DNA of 12,203 nucleotides from Burkholderiales bacterium (GTDB taxonomy: Bacteria; Pseudomonadota; Gammaproteobacteria; Burkholderiales; Casimicrobiaceae), in assembly GCA_025935435.1 (NCBI GenBank), contig JAICVH010000028.1:1-12203 (forward strand), in the 5' to 3' direction. The position numbers and the translations under genes were made by a program. The notes beneath the pieces are model-generated. The model was not told the DNA's origin. It saw only the letters and a program-made list of their open reading frames with translations, and ran no database searches. How positions within the stretch are numbered: the stretch's first letter is position 1; the number at the start of each line of letters is the position of its first letter. This document shows positions 1-6,136 of this stretch, piece by piece.

Positions 1-6
1 GCAGGG

Positions 7-35
7 TTGACACTTTTGATCAATAACGCGAACAT
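7..35 (+). promoter_or_regulatory. possible sigma70-like promoter of the dehydrogenase operon
   Basis: A perfect TTGACA hexamer lies at 7-12 in a locally AT-rich stretch, which also contains the 8-bp palindrome TTGATCAA at 16-23. The hexamer 17 bp downstream (30-35, GAACAT) matches the -10 consensus poorly, at 3 of 6 positions. The position, about 50 bp before the preferred ATG of the first gene, is sensible. The palindrome overlapping the spacer could be part of an operator. The weak -10 keeps this tentative. Confidence 0.25.
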
Positions 36-84
36 CGATTCGAACGTCCTGCACGCGTTCCCCCATCGGACCGTCCGTCCCGGC

Positions 85-1032
85 ATGCAAGATCTATCAA
101 ATCGAGCCACTCTGGCGCCCCCGACGGGGGACGCGTCCAAACCGTCGATCGTCTTCGTCGGACTCGGCACGATGGGGCTGCCCATGGCGACGAACCTGGT
201 TCGTGCGGGGTTTCGCGTCGTTGGCGTCGACACGAATCAGCGCGGTGTCAATGCATTGATCGCCGCCGGCGGAGAGGCCGCCGCTGACGCGCGTGACGCG
301 ACCGCCCACGCGGACGTCGTCATCACGATGGTCCCCGATGATCGCGCGGTCAACGACGTGCTCGCGCCGCCGGCGGGCCTGTTGACGATCATGCCGAGCG
401 GCGCGCTGGCGATCGAGATGAGCACGACCGCGCCGTCGACCAAGATCGCACTCGCTGCCGCTGCCGCCGAGCGCGGCATCGATTTCGTCGAGAGCCCGGT
501 CGGCAGGACGATGGAAGCGGCGATCGCCGGAACTCTTGCGCTGATGGTGGCAGGCACGCCCGAGGCGATCGAGCGCGCACGACCGATCCTCGCGCCGATG
601 GGCAACGAAGTGCATGTCTGCGGCGGCGTCGGCGCGGCGTCAGCGGTCAAGCTGATCAACAACGCGCTCGTCGCGTGCATCAACGCCGCGTCGATCGAGG
701 CGCTCGTCGCCGGCCGCAAGGCGAATCTCGACCTCGACACGATGCTTGGCGTCTTCAAGACGACGATGGCGTGGAACCAGGCGCTCGCCGTCGGCCTGCC
801 GCGCAAGGCGCTGAAGCGGGACTTCAAGCCCGGCTTCATGACGCGCCTCGCGCACAAGGACGTCGGACTCGCACTTGCGATGGCCAAGGACCTCGGTGTG
901 CCGATGACACAAGTCGAGGCGGCGTACGCAACGCTGCAGAACGCGCTCGATGCCGGTTACGGCGCGGACGACACGCCGGGATCGATGCTGCGCGTCACCG
1001 AGGCGAAGGGCGGTGTCCAAGTCGGCGCCTGA
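85..1032 (+). CDS. NAD-dependent beta-hydroxyacid dehydrogenase, sulfolactaldehyde reductase (YihU)-like
   Basis: This is a cytoplasmic oxidoreductase of the 3-hydroxyisobutyrate dehydrogenase family, which interconverts a beta-hydroxyacid and its aldehyde or ketone using NAD(P). With the ATG at 85 it has 315 residues. The Rossmann fingerprint GLGTMG is at about 26-31. An Asp ends the second strand (GVD, residue 49), which suggests NAD(H) rather than NADP(H). The substrate loop reads SPVGRT (137-142) where typical family members have PVSGG. The catalytic Lys is K189 in KLINN, and HKD with GLA follows in the all-helical C-terminal domain. From memory, PVGRT and KLINN are the corresponding motifs in E. 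coli YihU, where GRT helps bind the sulfonate. YihU's Ser soon after the Asn pair appears here as Val, so the substrate may differ. The frame stays open to the window edge and a TTG at 7 is possible, but the ATG gives a normal length. The gene overlaps the GntR gene by 20 bp. The fold is certain and the substrate is inferred. Confidence 0.9.
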   Translation: MQDLSNRATLAPPTGDASKPSIVFVGLGTMGLPMATNLVRAGFRVVGVDTNQRGVNALIAAGGEAAADARDATAHADVVITMVPDDRAVNDVLAPPAGLLTIMPSGALAIEMSTTAPSTKIALAAAAAERGIDFVESPVGRTMEAAIAGTLALMVAGTPEAIERARPILAPMGNEVHVCGGVGAASAVKLINNALVACINAASIEALVAGRKANLDLDTMLGVFKTTMAWNQALAVGLPRKALKRDFKPGFMTRLAHKDVGLALAMAKDLGVPMTQVEAAYATLQNALDAGYGADDTPGSMLRVTEAKGGVQVGA

Positions 1033-1699
1033 CTCGTTGCACGCGCCGATGCGCGACGTGCAGCAGAAGCTGCGCAACGACATCGTGTCGGGTGCGCTGC
1101 CGTTCGGCTCGCGGCTTATCATCGAGGAGCTTGCGAGCCGCTACGGTGTGAGCCACATGCCGATCCGCGAAGCGCTGCGCATCCTGCACGGCGAGGGACT
1201 CGTCGTCATCGCACCCAACCGCGGCGCACACGTGCGGCCGATCTACCAGGGGTTCATCGAGGATCTGTTCGACATGCGCGCGGCGATCGAAACGATGCTC
1301 GCGCGCCGCGCAGCGGAGCGCCGCACCGACGCGCATTTGAATCGGCTCACCGATGCGGCAGCGAAGCTCGAGGCGAACGTCGCCGCCGGCAATTTAGAAG
1401 GCGTGCCGCTGGCCAACCGCGAGTTCCATGCGGTGATCAACGATGCCGCCGGCAATCCGGGCGCGTTGCCGGTCGTCGACAGCCACTGGCTGCTGCTCGC
1501 TGCGCTGCTCAAGCGCTACGGTTACGGCGATGCGCGCTTCGCACGCGTCATCGAAGAGCACCAGCATCTGATCCAGGCGATCACGCGTCGCGACGGCTAC
1601 TCGGCGGCGACACTGATGGGTGCGCACATCGAAAAAGCGAAGAACAACCTGTTGCAGCGCGCCGCCGACGAAGCGGCGCAGCGATCCGCCGCCGCTTGA
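1013..1699 (+). CDS. GntR-family transcriptional regulator, FCD (FadR/VanR-type) subgroup
   Basis: A DNA-binding regulator of about 228 aa, the usual size for GntR/FCD proteins. The winged helix-turn-helix occupies roughly residues 13-80 (start MRDVQQ, then IREALR and GLVV, ending GAHV). The C-terminal all-helical FCD effector domain follows. It shows the likely metal and ligand positions in EFHAVI, EEHQHLI and MGAHI, the Asp/His set that usually binds a metal and a carboxylate effector. I prefer the GTG at 1013, which has GAGG 9 nt upstream and overlaps the dehydrogenase gene by 20 bp. The ATG at 1049 is the alternative and would start directly at the HTH. Its place between dehydrogenase and transporter genes suggests local control of this cluster by the substrate or a metabolite. 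I saw no convincing GntR operator. Confidence 0.92.
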   Translation: MSKSAPDSLHAPMRDVQQKLRNDIVSGALPFGSRLIIEELASRYGVSHMPIREALRILHGEGLVVIAPNRGAHVRPIYQGFIEDLFDMRAAIETMLARRAAERRTDAHLNRLTDAAAKLEANVAAGNLEGVPLANREFHAVINDAAGNPGALPVVDSHWLLLAALLKRYGYGDARFARVIEEHQHLIQAITRRDGYSAATLMGAHIEKAKNNLLQRAADEAAQRSAAA

Positions 1700-2481
1700 T
1701 CACGAGCGTGCGACGCTGGCTCTCTCCGTCGATCATCGTGGGTGCGCTGTCGCTGTGTGGCGTCGTTGCGCTGTATTGGTTTCTCGCGACCCGGCCCGGC
1801 ACGAACGCCGCCCTCGTCCCGACGCCGCCGACGATCATGAAGACGTTCGGCGAGGAGCTCGTGAGCGGGGATCTCTGGGTCAACACGCGCGCAAGCCTCA
1901 CGCGCGTCGTGATCGGCTACGTGATCGGTGCCGGGCTCGCGCTGGTGCTCGGCGCGCTCGCCGGCTGGTTCCGGGGATGGGGCTACGTGCTGAACCCGAT
2001 CATCGACGCGCTCCGGCCGATTCCCGCGCTCGCGTACATTCCGCTCGTCATCGTGTGGGTTGGCATCGGTGAACCGTCGCGAATCATCATCATCGTGCTC
2101 GCGGTCTTCAAGCCCTGCGTCGTCAACGCGCGTGCCGGGATGAAGGAGGTCGCGCAGATCTACGTCGATGCCGCGCGCACGCTGGGTGCGTCACGCTGGC
2201 GCGTGTTCGCCACCGTCGCGCTGCCGAGCGCGATTCCCTACTTCATCGCCGGAATGCGCACCGGCGTATCGACGGGCTTTCTCGCGCTCGTCGCGGCCGA
2301 GCTGATCGCCGCGCCGTCGGGTCTGGGCTTCATGATCCAGAACGCCGGGCAATACTTCCGCACCGACGTGACGATCGTGGGCATCATCGTCATCGGCATC
2401 CTGGGTGCGATCCTCGACCAGATCGCGAACCGTGCGGGCCGCAAGCTCACCGCGTGGAGCGACGTGCGGCGGGACGCATGA
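1696..2481 (+). CDS. ABC transporter permease, SsuC/TauC/NitT type
   Basis: An inner-membrane subunit of a sulfonate/taurine/nitrate-class importer, 261 aa. I see about six hydrophobic segments, near residues 12-32, 70-92, 100-122, 127-142, 183-210 and 225-242. The cytoplasmic EAA loop that docks the ATPase lies between the fourth and fifth and reads DAARTLGASRWRVF, followed by ALPSAIP. The stretch RPIPALAYIPLVIVWVGIG is typical of this permease family. The start is uncertain. TTG at 1696 overlaps the GntR stop as TTGA and suggests translational coupling, while GTG at 1708 would shorten the protein by four residues. Neither has a strong ribosome-binding site. The 3' end overlaps the ATPase gene by 4 bp (ATGA), so the two subunits are probably made in fixed ratio. 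The transported compound cannot be read from the permease. Confidence 0.93.
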   Translation: MITSVRRWLSPSIIVGALSLCGVVALYWFLATRPGTNAALVPTPPTIMKTFGEELVSGDLWVNTRASLTRVVIGYVIGAGLALVLGALAGWFRGWGYVLNPIIDALRPIPALAYIPLVIVWVGIGEPSRIIIIVLAVFKPCVVNARAGMKEVAQIYVDAARTLGASRWRVFATVALPSAIPYFIAGMRTGVSTGFLALVAAELIAAPSGLGFMIQNAGQYFRTDVTIVGIIVIGILGAILDQIANRAGRKLTAWSDVRRDA

Positions 2482-3302
2482 GCGCGAGCGCGACGGTTCC
2501 GACGCCGAAGCTCGGCATTCGCGACCTCACGCACCGCTTCGCCATCGGCAAGCCACCTCAGCCGTTGACCGTGCTGCAAGGCATCGATGTGGACATCGCA
2601 CGCGGCGAATTCGTCTGCATCATCGGCGAGTCGGGGTGCGGCAAGTCGACGCTATTGCGGATGATGGCGGGCCTGCTGCTGCCGAGCCAAGGCCGCGTGA
2701 CGCACGACGGCGTACCGGTGCGTGGCGTGAACCAGGCGCTCGGCTTCGTGTTCCAGCAGGACGCCGTGTTTCCGTGGCTTACCGTCGAACGGAATATCGA
2801 ATATGGTCCGCGGGCGCGCGGTGTGCGCAAGGCGGAACGCGAGCGTCTGGTCGAGCACTGGTCTGCCGCCGTGGGCCTCGCGCAATTTCGCAAGGCTTAT
2901 CCCAAGGAGCTGTCCGGTGGGATGCGAAAGCGTGTCGATCTCGCGCGCGCGTACGCCAACGCGCCCGACGTGCTGTTGATGGACGAGCCGTTCGCCGCGC
3001 TCGATGTGCAGACGAAGGCGACGATGCAGGAGGCGGTGCTGGAGCTGTGGCAGAGCACCGGCAAAACGGTTGTTTTTGTCACACACGACCTCGATGAGGC
3101 GGTATTCCTCGCCGACCGCATCGTCGTCCTCTCGAGCCGCCCGGGCCGCGTGCATGCACAGATCCGCAACCCGCTGCCGCGTCCGCGCACGGCAGAGGCG
3201 CGCGTGTCCGACGCGTTTACCGCCGCGAAACGTGAGCTATGGCTGACGATGCAGGAGGCGCGGAAGTCGAGCGGCGCGTCTGCGGCTGCAACGTCGCCGT
3301 AA
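2478..3302 (+). CDS. ABC transporter ATP-binding protein, SsuB/TauB/NitT type
   Basis: A cytoplasmic ATPase, 274 aa, that energises the adjacent permease. All catalytic motifs are present: Walker A GESGCGKST (50-58), Q-loop FQQD (92-95) followed by AVFPW, signature LSGGM (145-149) continuing RKRV, Walker B VLLMDEP (165-171), D-loop ALD (174-176) and the switch His in THD (His203). The FQQD-AVFPW stretch is characteristic of the nitrate/sulfonate/taurine subfamily. The ATG at 2478 overlaps the permease stop as ATGA, with GGCGGGA just upstream. An in-frame ATG at 2454 is less likely because it lies well inside the permease gene. The substrate-binding protein follows after 113 bp. Confidence 0.95.
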   Translation: MSASATVPTPKLGIRDLTHRFAIGKPPQPLTVLQGIDVDIARGEFVCIIGESGCGKSTLLRMMAGLLLPSQGRVTHDGVPVRGVNQALGFVFQQDAVFPWLTVERNIEYGPRARGVRKAERERLVEHWSAAVGLAQFRKAYPKELSGGMRKRVDLARAYANAPDVLLMDEPFAALDVQTKATMQEAVLELWQSTGKTVVFVTHDLDEAVFLADRIVVLSSRPGRVHAQIRNPLPRPRTAEARVSDAFTAAKRELWLTMQEARKSSGASAAATSP

Positions 3303-3415
3303 CCATGCCTTTCACACCAGTCTCTTCACACGGTGCCGTCCATTCTGCGGCGACCAGGCGTGACGAGGCTCAACCCCTTCGCCATTCGAGCGAAACTGAG
3401 GAGGAGAGTACCGCC
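3303..3415 (+). other. 113-bp intergenic region between the ATPase and the binding-protein gene
   Basis: No terminator-like hairpin with a T-run was found, so read-through from the ATPase gene is plausible. A 7-bp direct repeat TTCACAC occurs at 3311-3317 and 3325-3331, spaced 14 bp start to start, and might be regulator half-sites or chance. A strong Shine-Dalgarno region, AGGAGG at 3399-3404 continuing as AGAG, precedes the ATG at 3416. It is much stronger than those of the upstream genes, consistent with the excess of binding protein that importers need. Confidence 0.5.
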
Positions 3416-4474
3416 ATGAACGATGCATCACGCAACCCGATCGACCGGCGCGGCTTTGTCGGCGCGATGGCAGCGGGCGGAGCGCTCGCGCTCGCCGGCG
3501 CATTTTCGCCGTCGCGCGCTTTTGCGCAGGGCAGCGGCACGCTGCACATCGGCGTGCTGCGCGCGCCCGCCTCCGCGATCGTGGATCTCACCGAAAAGCG
3601 CGGCTGGTTCAAGGAGGCAGGCGTCACGCTGAAGACCGAGTTGTTCGCATCGGCAGCGGGTCCGAAGATCGTGCAGGCGTTGGGCGGCGGCGCGATCGGC
3701 CTGTCGTTCGTGAACTCGACCGCTGCGCTGCTCGGCATGGCTGGCGGCGCGATTCCGCTGCGCTTCATCTCGATCACCACCGATCCGTCGCGGCTGTTCG
3801 CGCTGCTCGCTGCGCCCGAATTCGACGCGGTGCCAAAACTCGCCGGCAAAAAGGTCGCATGCACGGCAGGCAGCGGGTTGCAGTACTACCTCGCGCGCAT
3901 TCTCACCAAGTTCGGCATGACGCAGAAGGACATCGAGTTCGTGAATCTGCCCGCCGCAGAGGGCCAGTCGGCGTTCGTGGCCGGACGCGTGGATGCGATC
4001 GTTCCGTCGGTGAATGGCCGCTTCTACATCATGAACACGCGCAAGGACACGCGCGAGCTTTTCACCTACGACGACTTCACGAAGCCGCCGGGCTCGACGC
4101 GGCCGTTCCAGAACTTCGATTTGTTCGTCACGACGGAGGCCGTGCTGCAGAGCGAGCGCAAGGCGCTGGCGGCGTTCCTCGCCGCCTATCACGACAAGGG
4201 TGTGCCATTCCTGCTCAATCCGGCGACGCGTCCCGAAGCGCTGCGGATCGTCACCGACTACGTGAACTTCGAGCAGAAGAACCCGACCGACGCCTCGATC
4301 ATGGGCAAGATCATGGATCAGAGCGGGTTCTACGATCGGAAGACAGTGAAGCAGCTGATGACCGCGCCCGACTTTCGCGAGAACCTCGACTACCAGATCA
4401 AGTTCTTCATGGACCAGGGCACGCTCAAGTCGGCACCGGATCTGTCGAAGGCGATCGTCACCGACCTGCTCTGA
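3416..4474 (+). CDS. Tat-exported substrate-binding protein, SsuA/NMT1-like family
   Basis: A periplasmic solute receptor, 352 aa, for the ABC importer encoded just upstream. The N-terminus is a twin-arginine signal: Arg11-Arg12 followed by GFVG, an Ala/Gly/Leu-rich core (17-30) and a likely AFA/Q cleavage after residue 37. The mature protein has the two-lobe NMT1/SsuA pattern. It starts with LHIGVLRAP, has KRGWFKEAGV typical of the first helix-strand, GAIGLSFVNSTAAL in the binding region, and GKKVACTAGSG opening the second lobe. The start at 3416 is fixed by AGGAGG about 11 nt upstream and by the signal peptide; a longer frame from 3239 would bury the signal. This family binds nitrate, sulfonates, taurine, pyrimidine precursors and aromatic acids, so sequence alone does not name the ligand. 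Tat export suggests folding before export. Confidence 0.93.
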   Translation: MNDASRNPIDRRGFVGAMAAGGALALAGAFSPSRAFAQGSGTLHIGVLRAPASAIVDLTEKRGWFKEAGVTLKTELFASAAGPKIVQALGGGAIGLSFVNSTAALLGMAGGAIPLRFISITTDPSRLFALLAAPEFDAVPKLAGKKVACTAGSGLQYYLARILTKFGMTQKDIEFVNLPAAEGQSAFVAGRVDAIVPSVNGRFYIMNTRKDTRELFTYDDFTKPPGSTRPFQNFDLFVTTEAVLQSERKALAAFLAAYHDKGVPFLLNPATRPEALRIVTDYVNFEQKNPTDASIMGKIMDQSGFYDRKTVKQLMTAPDFRENLDYQIKFFMDQGTLKSAPDLSKAIVTDLL

Positions 4475-4538
4475 AAGTTTCGCGCGGCGTACGCGCGGAC
4501 GTGCGCGGATCGACGCAGCTCGTGCGGCGGGCGTCCGA
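4475..4538. other. 64-bp convergent intergenic region with a small GC hairpin
   Basis: This gap lies between the convergent binding-protein and sulfatase genes. A perfect 6-bp stem, CGCGCG (4481-4486) and CGCGCG (4492-4497), encloses the loop GCGTA. There is no T-run on either strand, so it is not a standard intrinsic terminator. It could still slow transcription from both sides. Confidence 0.3.
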
Positions 4539-5984
4539 TCAGCGGCGAGGGGCCATCGCGGTGATCGGCGCAATCGGGTCGGCGGGAAACACCTCGCGTC
4601 CATCGCCCAGCGCGGGCGTCAGCGCGAGCTGACCGCAGCCGGTCACGCGCTTCGTCGCGCCGTCGCGCGCAGTATCGACATAGCGCGCGAACCACTGATC
4701 GAGCCTCCTACGCATGTCGTCAACCCCCGCCGCGTGCGCGGGTGCGTCGACCAGGTTGTCGCGCTCGTCGGCGTCGCGCACAAGGTCGTACAGTTCGTGC
4801 GGCCCGTCGGGAAAGCGATGAACGTACTTCAACGTCCGCGTGCGCACCATCCGCACCGGGCCGTATTCGTCGAAGACGACGACATCGCGCTCGTCGATGC
4901 GACCGTCGCCGTCGAGCAACGTGCGGAACGTGCGTCCCGGGCGCGGCCGCATCGCAGTATCCGCGATGCCGAGATAGTCGAGCAGCGTCGGGAACACGTC
5001 GTATGCGGACAGCAGCGCATCACAGATACCGGGCGCGATGCGGCCCGGTTGCGCCATCAGGCAGGGCACCTTTACCGACGTGTCGTACATGTTCTGCGGC
5101 CGCGTGCCGTTGCCTTTGCCCCAGATGCCGTGATGACCGCAGTTCATGCCGTTGTCGCTCATGAAGATCACGAGCGTGCTTTCGCGCAGACCCTGCGCAT
5201 CGAGCAAATGCAGCACGCTGCCGATCCGAGCGTCCATCGCCGTCGTGGCGGCGAAATAGCCGATGAGACTTTCACGCCGACGCCGGTGTCCTTCGTCGGT
5301 CGCGGGGTTCCCGCGCGCGCTCCACGGGTGCGGCGGCTCGTCCGGACACGACGCGAATGCGCAATTCGCATAAAGGTCAGTGAACTCGCGAGGATGCGAG
5401 TCGATCCACGGGTAGTGCGGCGCCGTGTAGTTGAGCGACAGCCAGAAAGGTTCGGCTCGTGGTGCCTCGTCTCGTAGAAATGCAAGCGCCTGATCGGTGA
5501 TCTCGTCGGTCAGATAGCGCGTGACCGTCACGCTGTGCGCTTCGTCGTACATCGGCACGTCGTAGTACGGGCTCATGCCCGACGGATGCGCGTACCAACG
5601 CACATACGCTGCGCGCGGCACGTCGCTGGCGCCAAGGTGCCACTTCCCCACCATGCCGCAACGCCATCCCGCGGCGGCGAGGTGATCGGTGACGAGCGTC
5701 TGCCCGGCGAGATAGTCGACGCGCTCCGGACCGGTGTTGCCGCCACGTATCCAGTCATGCACGCCATGGCGCGACGGAATGTCGCCGGTCAGAAGCGACG
5801 CACGTGCCGGGGAGCACACCGGCGACACGCAGAAAAAATCCGTGAACCGCACACCGGACGCGGCAAGCGCATCGAGCGACGGTGTAACGATGTCCGCGTT
5901 GCCCGCACAGCGCATGGCCCAGGCGCCCTGGTCGTCGCTCAGTATGAACAGGACGTTCGGGCGCGTCGGATCGCGGCTCGCCAT
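4539..5984 (-). CDS. type I (formylglycine) sulfatase, predicted cytoplasmic
   Basis: A sulfate ester hydrolase of the alkaline-phosphatase-like superfamily, 481 aa. The metal-binding pair is SDD (Asp17, Asp18). The active-site signature CSPAR at 57-61 continues to LLTG, so Cys57 should be converted to formylglycine by an FGE-type enzyme. GKWHLG is at 113-118, the catalytic-pocket His190 is in TAPHYP, and SDNG (276-279) is followed by GHHGIWGKG with His285 and Lys290. All key residues appear intact. The start MASRDPTRPNVLF has no signal peptide, so I infer a cytoplasmic enzyme acting on an imported substrate. The ribosome-binding site is weak. It converges with the importer operon and is transcribed away from the RCC1 region. 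The substrate is unknown; choline-sulfatase-like, arylsulfatase and carbohydrate sulfatase activities all remain possible. Confidence 0.94.
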   Translation of the reverse strand: MASRDPTRPNVLFILSDDQGAWAMRCAGNADIVTPSLDALAASGVRFTDFFCVSPVCSPARASLLTGDIPSRHGVHDWIRGGNTGPERVDYLAGQTLVTDHLAAAGWRCGMVGKWHLGASDVPRAAYVRWYAHPSGMSPYYDVPMYDEAHSVTVTRYLTDEITDQALAFLRDEAPRAEPFWLSLNYTAPHYPWIDSHPREFTDLYANCAFASCPDEPPHPWSARGNPATDEGHRRRRESLIGYFAATTAMDARIGSVLHLLDAQGLRESTLVIFMSDNGMNCGHHGIWGKGNGTRPQNMYDTSVKVPCLMAQPGRIAPGICDALLSAYDVFPTLLDYLGIADTAMRPRPGRTFRTLLDGDGRIDERDVVVFDEYGPVRMVRTRTLKYVHRFPDGPHELYDLVRDADERDNLVDAPAHAAGVDDMRRRLDQWFARYVDTARDGATKRVTGCGQLALTPALGDGREVFPADPIAPITAMAPRR

Positions 5985-6054
5985 CCTCGAACTATCTCAA
6001 GGCGCTCGTGAGCACAAAAGCGACTTCATCAATCGCATTCGTATTGCGCTTGAT

Positions 6055-6071
6055 CGACGAACGGTTCATCG
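6055..6071. promoter_or_regulatory. 17-bp near-palindrome upstream of the sulfatase gene, possible operator
   Basis: CGACGAAC (6055-6062) and GTTCATCG (6064-6071) form an inverted repeat around a central G, with a single mismatch in eight positions. It lies 71-87 bp upstream of the sulfatase start on the minus strand, a suitable place for a regulator site. The symmetry is visible in the sequence. Function is inferred, and no matching copy was found upstream of the dehydrogenase. Confidence 0.3.
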
Positions 6072-6136
6072 CGAGGCAGATCAGCGAGGCGGGGTCGCTC
6101 CGCAGCTCGTATGCAGGAACGCGAGGACTTTAACAG

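Noticed and set aside
3239..3415. Longer N-terminus for the binding protein, starting at the ATG at 3239
   Set aside because: It would overlap the ATPase gene by 64 bp, place 59 unstructured residues before the twin-arginine signal and ignore the AGGAGG before the ATG at 3416.
4481..4497. Possible bidirectional terminator between the binding-protein and sulfatase genes
   Set aside because: The stem is only 6 bp and no T-run follows on either strand, so it does not meet the intrinsic terminator pattern.
3428..4603. Long open frame on the - strand, 391 codons, opposite the binding-protein gene
   Set aside because: It is Arg-rich with no recognisable motif. The opposite strand encodes a full NMT1-type protein with a Tat signal and a strong ribosome-binding site. 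High GC makes such shadow frames common.
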